A DNA stretch of 54,041 nt, taken from positions 1 through 54,041 of the forward strand of contig JANQDY010000278.1 of NCBI GenBank assembly GCA_028278625.1, read 5' to 3'. Each line of letters begins with the position of its first letter. Position 1 is the first letter of the stretch. The position numbers and the translations under genes are program-made. Source of the stretch: Thermodesulfobacteriota bacterium. Its GTDB lineage: Bacteria > Desulfobacterota > DSM-4660 > Desulfatiglandales > Desulfatiglandaceae. Shown piece by piece: positions 16,987 through 25,451 of the stretch. The notes beneath the pieces were generated by a model that did no database searches, was not told the origin of the DNA, and saw nothing but the letters and a program-made list of their open reading frames with translations.

Positions 16987-17643
16987 TTATTTTCCGGCAT
17001 AGAGGACGGCCAAAATCCGGGTGGGTTCCTCTCCATGGCATTTTACCAGGTGGGGTACCGTGGAATCGTAGTAGATGCTGTCGCCGGCCCGCAGAATATG
17101 GATTTCATCCTCCAGGCGCACTTCCATCTTGCCATGAAGGACAAAAATAAACTCCTGACCGTCGTGGGCTGATCTCTCCTCATCCGTATCAGACGGTTCT
17201 AGGGTCACCAGGAACGGCTCCATCTGGCGATTGGTCTTGTTGGGCGCGAGGGATTCATATCCGTAGCCGTATTGCTCTTCCTTGGTTGCATCAAACCGTG
17301 AGGTCTTCTCCCGGTCTTCCCGCCGAACGATGGTGTAACTCTTCCCTTCTTCGCCGGATATAAAATATCCCATTTTGAGGTCAAGGGCCTTGGCCAGCTT
17401 AATGACCGTCCCGAGGGGCGGTTTTACCGCTCCCTCCTCAATCTGAGACAGGGTATCCACATCAATATTGGTCCTTAGGTAGACATCAAAAAGACTCAGG
17501 CCGCGATCTTCCCTCGCCTTTTTGACCCGGACGCCCATTTCCGGAGAGATCTCATCCTCCAAGTCGTCATGGGCGGAATCGCTGACACTTTCCAAAAAAT
17601 CGTTATAACCGTCGCTGGTCCCCATATCGGTTTCTTCTTTCAT
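16987..17643 (-). CDS. XRE family regulator with C-terminal cupin domain
   Basis: This is a 218-residue two-domain regulator. An N-terminal acidic stretch of 30 residues is followed by an XRE helix-turn-helix (about 33-95, with SLFDVYLRTNIDVDTLSQIEE). A cupin beta-barrel fills the C-terminus (about 140-218, with DGQEFIFVLHGKMEVRL and AGDSIYYDSTVPHLV). Such proteins often sense small metabolites and repress nearby catabolic genes. It is upstream of and close to the large crotonase. The start could also be ATG at 17625; neither has a strong ribosome-binding site. Confidence 0.88.
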   Translation of the reverse strand: MKEETDMGTSDGYNDFLESVSDSAHDDLEDEISPEMGVRVKKAREDRGLSLFDVYLRTNIDVDTLSQIEEGAVKPPLGTVIKLAKALDLKMGYFISGEEGKSYTIVRREDREKTSRFDATKEEQYGYGYESLAPNKTNRQMEPFLVTLEPSDTDEERSAHDGQEFIFVLHGKMEVRLEDEIHILRAGDSIYYDSTVPHLVKCHGEEPTRILAVLYAGK

Positions 17644-17741
17644 CCTATTATCGGTGGCGTTTCAATCGGGTATGATTGAACCCGGAAAACCGGATCAGAC
17701 TAAACAAAAAGGGCTCAAAAAGCAATCTGTTTTTGCAGGGG

Positions 17742-18134
17742 CTAACCGTTTCCCCAGTTTGAGGGAAGGGTGTTTCGGGTAGCGGGTGCCATGTAAAAAT
17801 CGATGGCGCCTACCAGTTCGTCCCTGGTGGGGATCCGGTCAAATATCAGTTCGCCGTTAATGAACAGGGACGGAATGGGAGCGACCTTGTTCTTCTTTCT
17901 GACGGCCTCCTCACCGTAAAGATGCACCGACAGTTCATACAGCCGACAGGCATGGGCACGGCTCTCCATGAATTCTATTTTCGTAACTCGAAGGGCATTG
18001 CCGTATTGGGTGCGGATCTCATCCACCGCTTCCCCCATGTAGAAGCAGCTTGGACACTGATGTCCCCGATAAATGATTTCAAGATGAATGGGAAGCGGCA
18101 GACCAGGCTTTTCCATTGTTAACGGCAATTCCAT
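17742..18134 (-). CDS. thioredoxin-like protein with CPSC active site
   Basis: This is a 130-residue thioredoxin-fold protein. Seen: strand IHLEIIYRGHQ followed by CPSC, the redox dithiol at the start of the first helix, and IPSLFINGELIFDRIP, which supplies the cis-proline and following strands. There is no signal peptide, so it is cytoplasmic. It resembles glutaredoxin-like reductases rather than DsbA. It sits between the XRE-cupin gene and the YqeB-like gene on the same strand with gaps under 100 bases, so co-transcription is possible. The partner is unknown. Confidence 0.7.
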   Translation of the reverse strand: MELPLTMEKPGLPLPIHLEIIYRGHQCPSCFYMGEAVDEIRTQYGNALRVTKIEFMESRAHACRLYELSVHLYGEEAVRKKNKVAPIPSLFINGELIFDRIPTRDELVGAIDFYMAPATRNTLPSNWGNG

Positions 18135-18182
18135 ATTTCTACCACTCCTGATCCATATCCACCGCCAACGCCCTGCAATGTT

Positions 18183-18198
18183 TGGACGGAACCGTCCA
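18183..18198. terminator. inverted repeat downstream of yqeB-like gene
   Basis: TGGACGG, AA, CCGTCCA form a 7-base-pair stem with a minimal 2-base centre, between the yqeB-like stop and the CPSC gene start. On the minus strand it is not followed by a T-run. It could be a weak terminator or a protein-binding palindrome. Confidence 0.3.
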
Positions 18199-18224
18199 GT
18201 TTTCTCTAGATGATGCTTCCATGG

Positions 18225-19031
18225 TTACGCTTTTATGTCAAAGCCGTGGATTCCTCGCAGCACACCATGGGCAATGGTCCTGGATTCCGGAGTAATTTCG
18301 AAGCACCGCTTACGTTCTCCACGGGGATCCATATCACCGATTTTCTGTCCTTGTTTGAGCCTCACCCCATCTCTCATAAGGCCCCAGATACATCCGGAGA
18401 TGGGTGCTCTGACCGGTGTTCCATCCACATATCCGATGGTTTCGCCCTTTTCTGCCCGTTCCCCGATACCTTTGATCGAGACCAGTCTCCCCTCCCAAGG
18501 CGATCGAATGAGCCTTTCAACCGTCAATCCCATGACCGACGTGGGCATTCGTGTATTCTCATCGGCCGCTCCTTTGAAGATCACCCGGCCCATCAGTGAA
18601 GAAGCCGGGTTCGTCTCCACGACCAGATGGCAGTCTTTTCCGGCGGTGAACCCGGGTCCCAGAGCAATGACCAACGGTGCATCCCCAATGGTGGTCCCCG
18701 TGTTTTCCTTTGCCATCACACCGTCTATGACGACATCCGGATTGAAATGCCCCAGCACCGCCGTCCCAGGATCCGCCAAGACGGCAATCTTTTTCGCCGT
18801 CCAAGCCATCACCATGAGATCCACGGAGGGTTTGGTTCTCTTGGCAACAACCCCCTGAATCTGTTTCCGCCCCTCAATAATCGCCTCCGAAAAACAGACG
18901 CCCCGTCGCTCCGCAACAGGCAGGGGCAGATCCGTCATTACGATCCTGGTAATACCGGCACAATGGAGGCCATGGGCAACCGCGGAGCCCTTTTCGCCCG
19001 CCCCCTTGATTAATACGGTTTTACGGTTCAT
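18225..19031 (-). CDS. YqeB/EF2563-like protein, selenium-dependent molybdenum hydroxylase system
   Basis: This is a 269-residue protein of the EF2563/YqeB family, associated with maturation of selenium-dependent molybdenum hydroxylases. Seen: an N-terminal Rossmann-like glycine loop, TVLIKGAGEKGSAVAHGL, then VMTDLPLPVAERRGVCFSEA and IALGPGFTAGKDCHLVVET, which are typical. The C-terminal half has a biotinyl-like fold with GYVDGTPVRAPISG. The start at 19031 has GGGAGGAATT upstream; an ATG at 19079 has none. No molybdenum hydroxylase, SelD or XdhC lies nearby, so its partners must be elsewhere. Confidence 0.82.
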   Translation of the reverse strand: MNRKTVLIKGAGEKGSAVAHGLHCAGITRIVMTDLPLPVAERRGVCFSEAIIEGRKQIQGVVAKRTKPSVDLMVMAWTAKKIAVLADPGTAVLGHFNPDVVIDGVMAKENTGTTIGDAPLVIALGPGFTAGKDCHLVVETNPASSLMGRVIFKGAADENTRMPTSVMGLTVERLIRSPWEGRLVSIKGIGERAEKGETIGYVDGTPVRAPISGCIWGLMRDGVRLKQGQKIGDMDPRGERKRCFEITPESRTIAHGVLRGIHGFDIKA

Positions 19032-19397
19032 GCGCAATTCCTCCCTCAGGCAGACGTCCTGAACACCGGAAATCGACATTCAAACCGTCCGTTTGATGGA
19101 CACTTTGGATCAGGCAGGGAAGACTTGAATGAGACAGGTCAGAAGGAAGAGAACCTGCTTTTTCGGCCTGATCCTTTCCTGCCGAACACGGGCAGGCGTT
19201 CTTCTGAACATCAGGTAAAGGCGAAAAAACATGTCATGGGCGTTGGACTCCTTAATGGAAATATGGGAGGAATCTACTTCAGAAATAGCAATATGTCAAT
19301 CTGGAAATTCCGATGCGTTAAGCGTTATTAAACGGATAATACGAGCATGGAAGATGAACGACCCCATTCGGGGAGAAATCAGCCAAAAAGGTCTCAA
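19032..19397. other. intergenic region with one small hairpin
   Basis: This 366-base gap precedes yqeB and follows the hydrolase stop. It holds a hairpin CCTGCC/GGCAGG at 19178-19196 with a 7-base loop and no T-tract, and a promoter for the yqeB gene presumably lies near 19050-19120. Short open frames on the plus strand have no support. Confidence 0.45.
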
Positions 19398-20372
19398 TCA
19401 ACCAAGGCCCTCCAACCAGTTCTTGAGAACCGGTCGCACTTCAGGTCCAACCACCACGCCCATGTGGGAGACGCCCTTTAGCAGTTCCACCTGAACGCGC
19501 GTGTATTTGGAGATTGTTGGTTCAAATGCCTGGGCGATGAAAGCTTCGTCACCGGTACCGACAACGACCAGGAGTGGTTGCGTGATGGCCCCTAAATCGG
19601 TCATGTAGTTGCGGGGCGCATAGCCCGTGTTGAGTCGATGGGAGTACACAAGGGTTTCGGTACCGTCCCTGAATTCCCGCGGCATGTTAAAGGCAATGGC
19701 AGGAAGATAATCAAACCAGTGAATCCCCACATTGTTGAGCATGGAAAGCCCGATGATCCGTGGTACGTACGGCCGGGCCCACCCACCCGAGTTTGCACGC
19801 ATGGTGGGAGCATTGTACTTTAAAAAGGGGGACAGCAGCACATATCCATGGGCCTTTTTGCCGTACCTGCCTCCGGCAAACCGCACGGCCAGCCCGCCGC
19901 CCGAGGAATGACCGCCGATGATCAACCGCGCGTGGGGCGCTTTGTGCTGAATCACGTCAATTAGATCCGCCAGGTCATCCTCCAATTGGCCCATATAATC
20001 GATATCACCCCTTCGGACCGGCTTCTCACCGTGTCCCCGCAAATCCGGCGTGTATACCCGGGCCAAGCCCCGGGAACTGAGATAATGGGCCAGCGGCAGG
20101 AAATACCGGCCGTGCCAGCCGGACCCATGAAGAAGGATCATGACCGTATTTGATTGGGATGCATAGTGTCGATAAGCCAGTGTTGTTCCATCTCTCGCTT
20201 GAAATTCTTCTGTTTTGGGTAGCGCCGAATCATCAATACGAAGTTCTTTGAAGGCAAGGGATTTGGGTGAAGAGACGGGTCCCTTTTTGGTGCCAAGGAT
20301 AATGAGCGCCATGGCCAACCCGAAATATACGGCAACCGAGGTCAACAGGAAAATAACGATTTTTGAGACCAT
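19398..20372 (-). CDS. membrane-anchored alpha/beta hydrolase
   Basis: This is a 324-residue hydrolase with an N-terminal hydrophobic segment (about residues 4-26, IVIFLLTSVAVYFGLAMAL) that anchors or exports it. Seen: oxyanion motif LLHGSGWHGRYF, nucleophile elbow GGHSSGGG, acid GTGDEAF and base histidine in GVSHMGVV, so the Ser-Asp-His triad is complete. It resembles serine aminopeptidase/monoacylglycerol lipase (Hydrolase_4) proteins. The substrate is unknown. It is 82 bases downstream of the PPOX gene on the same strand. Confidence 0.85.
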   Translation of the reverse strand: MVSKIVIFLLTSVAVYFGLAMALIILGTKKGPVSSPKSLAFKELRIDDSALPKTEEFQARDGTTLAYRHYASQSNTVMILLHGSGWHGRYFLPLAHYLSSRGLARVYTPDLRGHGEKPVRRGDIDYMGQLEDDLADLIDVIQHKAPHARLIIGGHSSGGGLAVRFAGGRYGKKAHGYVLLSPFLKYNAPTMRANSGGWARPYVPRIIGLSMLNNVGIHWFDYLPAIAFNMPREFRDGTETLVYSHRLNTGYAPRNYMTDLGAITQPLLVVVGTGDEAFIAQAFEPTISKYTRVQVELLKGVSHMGVVVGPEVRPVLKNWLEGLG

Positions 20373-20454
20373 GGGATTTTATATCTCTGCATCTTTATGG
20401 GTGCTTTTACGCTCCTATTTAGGCCATGGTACCGGCAGCCATAAATGCAATCAT

Positions 20455-21069
20455 CTATGGAACCACCCAGCACGCCGCTACACCATGGTCGTCCCAATAA
20501 AATCTTGCCCGCATATGGCCCGTCAGTTTCAGCATCAACCAGTCCATTTCATGAAATGCACCCACAATGACGGCAAAGTTTTCCCGCGCCTTTGAATGGA
20601 GATCCGTTCCGGATGCTTTTGGACGGCCAACACCCGGCAGGCCAGAAGCCGGCCTTTCCGTGGGGGCGCCCGGCGGCATTTCCGAGCTGTAGTTCATACG
20701 GTGTGTGGGGCGCACTTTTTTCCATTGATTTTCAGCGGTTTCGTCCTTCCGGTGGACAATAGCGGTACCCGAAAGACGCAGTTGCGTCCATTTTGAAGGA
20801 TCATAGAACAGCCAACTCACCTGGGGGTTCTCTTCTATTTGTGACACTTTGGGGCTTCGTGCGTCACAGTGACAGATCAATGTCCGGTCTTTTTCGGAAA
20901 ATCCCCTCAAAATGACGGTCCGCGCCATGGGTTTGTCGCCGTCCATGGTGGCAAGGGCTGGTCTGTGATAGGGGTGCCTGAAGTTTATAACCCCTTTATG
21001 GAGGGCTTTCCAGCTCCATTTGAGAACGTCGTCCAGCGTTCTGATGGTTTCCTTTTTTCTAAATATCAT
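20455..21069 (-). CDS. pyridoxamine 5'-phosphate oxidase-like flavoprotein (PPOX fold)
   Basis: This is a 204-residue FMN-binding split-barrel protein. Seen: RPALATMDGDKPMARTVILRG and LICHCDARSPKVSQIEENP, followed by WLFYDPSKWTQLRLSG, the canonical N-terminal strands and FMN phosphate-binding region. It resembles the Alr4036-like family, not PdxH proper (the PdxH C-terminal signature is absent). It overlaps the upstream channel gene by four bases (ATGA), so the two are translationally coupled. The physiological substrate is unknown. Confidence 0.78.
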   Translation of the reverse strand: MIFRKKETIRTLDDVLKWSWKALHKGVINFRHPYHRPALATMDGDKPMARTVILRGFSEKDRTLICHCDARSPKVSQIEENPQVSWLFYDPSKWTQLRLSGTAIVHRKDETAENQWKKVRPTHRMNYSSEMPPGAPTERPASGLPGVGRPKASGTDLHSKARENFAVIVGAFHEMDWLMLKLTGHMRARFYWDDHGVAACWVVP

Positions 21070-21950
21070 CGGTCTTTTACAACGGCGGTCGCACCCGGAT
21101 TAAAGGGATTGGTGCGAATTGCCAGCGAGAACAGATATCCGTAATTCCTCTTGAGATAGTGGACATAATGCAACCATTCAAAAAGAAGTAAATTATAGAC
21201 ACGCGCGATATCTCCCTCCAGGTGTTTGCGGTCGGAATCCAACAGAACAACCAAGTCGGGGCGGTGCAGTAGTTCATCGCGAAGATGAAACAAGGCCCGG
21301 AGCAATTCGGTAAAGGTTTCATGTTCTTGGATGATCGGATTTTCTATCAGCCTCAAAAGCAAACCAGGGCTTTTCTGCAGATACTCCAACAACACCGGAA
21401 TATCAACCTGACGGCAAAGAAATGAAATGCGGCGGTTTCTCAAAAAGTTGAGGGCCCTTTCGAAATCCTGATCTTTCCATTCATCTCTGATGTCAAGCTC
21501 TTTTTGAAGCGTGTCCATGTCGGGATCAGATTGCTTCAGATGGTTCAATAGGGTGTTGCCGATTTCGCTGAAGAACAATCCGGTTATCATATCGATCTTT
21601 TCCTGTCTGATTGACGCTTCACGACGATTGACAAGCAGTTCGGTAATCCCTGCAATTAAACCAAGGAATGTGCCAACGCCACCAACGATAATGATCAATG
21701 CCAGGATCTTTCCGATTTCGGTTTGAGGATGGATATCTCCGTAGCCCACGGTGGCCATCGTTACAATTGAAAAATAGATGGCATTCGTCAGAGACATATT
21801 CTCAAAGGAGATAAATCCGATCACACCCCCTGAAAAAAGAACGATGAACACCGCCAAATATATCTTTAAACGAAAATTTATATCTTTTCTCATAACAGTT
21901 TGAGATTGTGAAGATTGCCCACGGCAATGATCCGCCGGTCTATGAATCAT
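21066..21950 (-). CDS. two-transmembrane potassium channel
   Basis: This is a 294-residue channel subunit. Seen: first helix near residues 28-47, pore helix and selectivity filter TMATVGYGD (filter at 67-72), second helix about 80-105, then a long helical cytoplasmic domain of about 180 residues with no RCK/TrkA-N nucleotide-binding motif. It would form tetramers. The start at 21950 is supported by an ATGA overlap with a short upstream frame, although an in-frame ATG at 21893 is also possible. The gene overlaps the PPOX gene by four bases. Confidence 0.85.
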   Translation of the reverse strand: MIHRPADHCRGQSSQSQTVMRKDINFRLKIYLAVFIVLFSGGVIGFISFENMSLTNAIYFSIVTMATVGYGDIHPQTEIGKILALIIIVGGVGTFLGLIAGITELLVNRREASIRQEKIDMITGLFFSEIGNTLLNHLKQSDPDMDTLQKELDIRDEWKDQDFERALNFLRNRRISFLCRQVDIPVLLEYLQKSPGLLLRLIENPIIQEHETFTELLRALFHLRDELLHRPDLVVLLDSDRKHLEGDIARVYNLLLFEWLHYVHYLKRNYGYLFSLAIRTNPFNPGATAVVKDR

Positions 21951-22138
21951 CCGGTCTCGTAGAAATAGAGCGGCAAGGGGAGTGTATCGCTCTCAATGCA
22001 ATTGGCAAGGCCGGCAAAAACCGTCTCATCCATGGTTCCAAAAACAACAAAGGGATGCCTCGCGGCAATATGGAATATCCCCGGCAGTCGGCTCAAACCG
22101 ATTGCAGCCAAAAGCATTTTTAGAGGATGTTGTTTCAT
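21947..22138 (-). CDS. small hypothetical protein, coupled to the channel gene
   Basis: This frame of about 63 residues starts at ATG 22138 and stops in an ATGA overlap with the channel gene. It is hydrophobic near the start (LKMLLAAIGL), which could be a membrane segment. I do not recognise it. The same frame is open further upstream to 22252, where it reads into a transposase-like N-terminus. It may therefore be a chance frame left after a recombination event. No good ribosome-binding site is visible. Confidence 0.3.
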   Translation of the reverse strand: MKQHPLKMLLAAIGLSRLPGIFHIAARHPFVVFGTMDETVFAGLANCIESDTLPLPLYFYETG

Positions 22139-22192
22139 TGTTGACTTGTTTCGGGTTTGGTGGGGACAATCTTCCCCAGGATCGCTCCGGCG

Positions 22193-22252
22193 GTTTCCAT
22201 CAAGAATCCGGTGCAGGGCTCCGGGCCCATCGATGCGGGCTCGGCGCGGCAT
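22193..22252 (-). pseudogene. remnant of REP-associated tyrosine transposase N-terminus
   Basis: The first 16 codons read MPRRARIDGPGALHRI, a close match to the invariant start of RAYT/Y1 transposases. The homology then ends within about 20 residues and none of the HUH or catalytic tyrosine motifs follow. It is a short relic of an IS200/IS605-related domesticated transposase gene. No REP hairpins typical of such elements were seen flanking it. Confidence 0.5.
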
Positions 22253-22283
22253 GCACTCTCAATATCCGGCTCGCGGCAACTTG

Positions 22284-23939
22284 TCAACAAAGAAACGTCG
22301 TCCCTTCCGTTTCCGCGTCAAATCCGGGGGCGGGACCCTCCGGCATTTCCGGGTGGGACTTAGAGGGATACCCCTGTTGGCCCAAAGGTCTTAATTGAAG
22401 GGTGAACCCTTTCTGACGTGCTGCTTTTTCAAAATCTCCCTTTTGGATTCGCAAGGCGTCCATGGGAGTCACCGTGATGGCAGAACGGTTCCGAACAGGA
22501 CAGAAGTACTCGCAATACCCGCATCCCGCGCATTTGTTCTCCAGAACGTGGGGAACCGGAACGTCGTTTCCTTCTTCCTTGCGGAATTGGACGGCGTCGT
22601 AGGGGCACACCTCGTCGCAGACCATGCAGCTTTTGTTGAACTCCCAGGCAAGGCATCTCTGACGGATGATTTCTGCCGTACCGATCTTCGCCCAGATGCG
22701 ATCCCCTTGACCCACGGACCTGATGGCATCTGTTGGGCAGACCTCGGCACATTTCTGACACCGGGGATCGCAAAATCCCCTTCTTGGCGTGACGGCCGGA
22801 GAAAAGAGCGCCGGAAGGCCGGCCATGAGCCCGATGGGCTGAAGGGTATTGGTGGGGCATGCCACCATGCATTCACCGCATCTGACGCATCGGGACAGAA
22901 ACTCGGTTTCAGGCACCGCACCGGGGGGTCGGATCAGCCCAGGGGCACCCACCTGACCTTCACCCGGCTTGCCGTGTACGCTGTAGAGTCCCGTAAGGGA
23001 CAAGACCGCCGTGCCCATCCCCACAATCCCCGTGCGGATGACATTGCGCCTTTCCGGATAAAAGGGCGCCGGCAAAACAGCGTCCCTTACTTTCGATCCT
23101 TTGAAGGAGACGGCTTTTTCAGGGCATACCGCCTCGCAGGTTCGGCAGACAATGCACTCCCCGTGAAGGGTTTTTAGAGGATCATCCGCCGCAATGGCGC
23201 TCATGGGGCATTTTCGAACACATTTTCCGCACCCGGTACACTGGTCGGACACACCCCTTTTGATAACGGGAGACCGTGACAACAGCGCCAGCAAAGCGCC
23301 GGAGGGACAGAGGTGTCGGCACCAGAACCTGGGGGAAAAAGCCACCATGCTGATGACGGCAATAAAGAAAAAGAGGATGAAGAATTGAGTGGCGAACCGG
23401 ATGGTTCGAATCTGGGCGAAACTCAATGCACTGATATCCAATATGTCGCCCAACGGTCTGATGACATCGAGCCCCTCCCTGGACAAAAAGGAAATCACCG
23501 GAAAAAGAAGCAGTCCGTAAAACCTTGTAATCAAGGATAGGGGCGAGGCAAAAAAGACGTATGAAACACCCAGGAGGGCCGAACCCACCAGAAAAGCCAG
23601 TACCAGGTATTTGATCCTGAACAACGGATTTGAAAACCGGACCTTTCTCTTCCCGGGCCCAAAGAGGGAATCGGTTCCATCAAGGGTTGTTCCCATGGGG
23701 CACACATAGCCGCAAAATAGCCTTCCCATGAAAGGGGCCGACAAAAGCACAAGGGCCGCCGGGATAAAGGAAAGCAGAAGCACCCTGCCGCTCAAGGCGC
23801 TGATCAGAACGAGGGCGGGATCCATTTGAAGAAACAGATCTAGAGAGACCATTGATACGCCGGAAAAAGAGGCCAGCGTCAAAAGGGCCAGGAAGAGGAG
23901 AAGACAGAGGGTCTGGACAAAACGGCGGAAAGGGATCAT
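22284..23939 (-). CDS. NapH-NapG fusion membrane polyferredoxin
   Basis: This 551-residue protein fuses a NapH-like membrane domain to a MauM/NapG-like ferredoxin domain. Residues 1-200 carry about five membrane helices with the paired NapH motifs CGYVCPMGT and CRHLCPSGA. Two [4Fe-4S] motifs follow (CTGCGKCVRKCP, CIVCRTCEAVCP). A further hydrophobic segment starts with RRNVIRTGIVGMG, and then more cysteine motifs (CVRCGECMVACP, CQKCAEVCP, CMVCDEVCP, CAGCGYCEYFCP). It would move electrons across or along the membrane. It is translationally coupled to DUF362 protein A by a four-base overlap and ends the operon. Confidence 0.88.
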   Translation of the reverse strand: MIPFRRFVQTLCLLLFLALLTLASFSGVSMVSLDLFLQMDPALVLISALSGRVLLLSFIPAALVLLSAPFMGRLFCGYVCPMGTTLDGTDSLFGPGKRKVRFSNPLFRIKYLVLAFLVGSALLGVSYVFFASPLSLITRFYGLLLFPVISFLSREGLDVIRPLGDILDISALSFAQIRTIRFATQFFILFFFIAVISMVAFSPRFWCRHLCPSGALLALLSRSPVIKRGVSDQCTGCGKCVRKCPMSAIAADDPLKTLHGECIVCRTCEAVCPEKAVSFKGSKVRDAVLPAPFYPERRNVIRTGIVGMGTAVLSLTGLYSVHGKPGEGQVGAPGLIRPPGAVPETEFLSRCVRCGECMVACPTNTLQPIGLMAGLPALFSPAVTPRRGFCDPRCQKCAEVCPTDAIRSVGQGDRIWAKIGTAEIIRQRCLAWEFNKSCMVCDEVCPYDAVQFRKEEGNDVPVPHVLENKCAGCGYCEYFCPVRNRSAITVTPMDALRIQKGDFEKAARQKGFTLQLRPLGQQGYPSKSHPEMPEGPAPGFDAETEGTTFLC

Positions 23940-24865
23940 GGGGTTACGGTCTTCACCGACAGGTTTTCAAGATCCGCGCGGCCCAGACCCCGTTCGTGGG
24001 CCAACCGGATGTGCCGAACCTGGGTCGGTTTGAACTTCCTGCCGTACCATTCAAAGGCGGCCACCGCATAGGCGTCCGCCGCAACCATATCCTTTGAGGC
24101 GATGACCGTGTTTTCCCTGATGACCTTGCCGGGACCGCCGGGACCGCCCGTACTGAGCACCCTTGTACCGTCGATGACCGTCAGATCGGCTTTCAGCAAG
24201 GTGGCCAAATCCACGATGACCTCGTTTAAATCCATGCGGTGCATGACGGCCCTGTCATAGACCAGGCCCATCATTCCTTTCATGGCAAGACTGACCCCTG
24301 TGGCCGAATGAGATTTTGCCACTGGAACGGCGATCAGGACATCGGCTTTTTGTACTTCCCTGGCCACATCCGTTTTGGCCAGGCTTTTGGCCCCTGGAAT
24401 ATCCACCTGTTTAAAAAAGGAAGGGCTGTTGATGGTGTGTACCATGTTTTCGCGAAGGGTCCCGCAGGCCGGACCGATGCCGGAGGTTTGAACGCACACC
24501 TTTCCGGGGGCAAGGGTATGGTCCAGGATCAGCACCTTGCCAGCACCCGCTTCCATGCACATGGCCGCCACGGTTTTAACCACTTCCGGGTGGGTATTGG
24601 AGGCCTGGGCGGGTGATCTTGCAAAACTCATGTTGGGTTTGATCAACACCCGCTGGCCCTTTTTCACCACGCTTTTCATGCCGCCGATGAGATCGACGGC
24701 CGCTCTGGTGGCGGCCGCTGCCTCACCTTTGGCGACCCCGATATCCGGTAACGTGGCGGCGAGCCCCCATTTCGGCCAAAACGGCACACCCATTGCGGTT
24801 GCCAGAAGCAGTCCGTTCCCGGCCTGAAGCTTTATGAATTCCCGACGGCTCAGTCTTTTTTCCAT
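23936..24865 (-). CDS. Tat-exported DUF362 protein A
   Basis: This is a 309-residue DUF362 protein. The start at 24865 gives a twin-arginine signal directly (MEKRLSRREFIKLQAGNGL, then a hydrophobic stretch, cleavage near GLAA); GGAAAAGC lies just upstream. The longer open frame to 24985 has no signal logic. The mature part has DUF362 features such as GQRVLIKPNMSFARSP and ADVLIAVPVAKSHSATGVSLAM. Tat export implies that it folds, perhaps with a cofactor, before leaving the cytoplasm. It overlaps the polyferredoxin gene by four bases. DUF362 proteins have no assigned reaction. Confidence 0.85.
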   Translation of the reverse strand: MEKRLSRREFIKLQAGNGLLLATAMGVPFWPKWGLAATLPDIGVAKGEAAAATRAAVDLIGGMKSVVKKGQRVLIKPNMSFARSPAQASNTHPEVVKTVAAMCMEAGAGKVLILDHTLAPGKVCVQTSGIGPACGTLRENMVHTINSPSFFKQVDIPGAKSLAKTDVAREVQKADVLIAVPVAKSHSATGVSLAMKGMMGLVYDRAVMHRMDLNEVIVDLATLLKADLTVIDGTRVLSTGGPGGPGKVIRENTVIASKDMVAADAYAVAAFEWYGRKFKPTQVRHIRLAHERGLGRADLENLSVKTVTP

Positions 24866-24890
24866 AGCGCTTTTCCCTAAGAATGTTCTG

Positions 24891-25436
24891 CTATTCCCCA
24901 TGTGCCTTGCTCTTCTTTCCCCCACTCCCGGCAATCCGGTGGGAAATGATTTCGCCACATGCCATGGCAGCCTTTTTGGCTGCATCTGATTTCTGCATGA
25001 CGCTCACCCTCACGTAGAATCTGTCCTGGAAATACTCGAGCATGACACTGCCCCCCATTTCCGCTGTAAGTCTCGCCTTTTCACCCGGGTTCTTAAGGGG
25101 TACGGCGGCATCGGCTGAAAACTCATCAAAGAGCTTTTCGGAGTTTGTCTTTGATTCGGTTTCGAAGATTTCCACCATCAGATAGACTCCGTCTTTTTCA
25201 TAATTCACGAAGGCCGCCCTCTGGGTTCCCAGCGCCATGTAACGGGGCGCGGCACCGTTGATCACCATGGACAGGGTCTCTTCGTCAGACACCAGCAAGG
25301 GCTTATCCTCAGCCTTCCATCCCCGAAGTGCCATCTCTTGGGGAATCACATTTTCCAGAGGGGTTTGCCCGGCATCAACGGGAGGCGTGAAACAAAAACA
25401 GCAGATCGCCACGCAAACAATCGGTAACCATTTCAT
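24891..25436 (-). CDS. secreted DUF6599-like protein
   Basis: This is a 181-residue protein with a Sec signal peptide (MKWLPIVCVAICCFCFTPPV, cleavage near DAG). The mature part carries the pattern RGWKAEDKPLLV, LSMVINGAAPRYMALG and VYLMVEIFETES, which recalls DUF6599 proteins. The cysteine-rich signal and a Lys-rich tail (GGKKSKAHGE) are notable. It lies between the two DUF362 genes with gaps of 15 and 25 bases, so it belongs to the same operon and is probably periplasmic. Function unknown. Confidence 0.7.
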   Translation of the reverse strand: MKWLPIVCVAICCFCFTPPVDAGQTPLENVIPQEMALRGWKAEDKPLLVSDEETLSMVINGAAPRYMALGTQRAAFVNYEKDGVYLMVEIFETESKTNSEKLFDEFSADAAVPLKNPGEKARLTAEMGGSVMLEYFQDRFYVRVSVMQKSDAAKKAAMACGEIISHRIAGSGGKKSKAHGE

Positions 25437-25451
25437 TGTCTCTATGCTCCT

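Noticed and set aside
19231..19494. 87-residue plus-strand frame next to the hydrolase
   Set aside because: Overlaps the hydrolase 3' end in antisense and has no recognisable motif; weak start.
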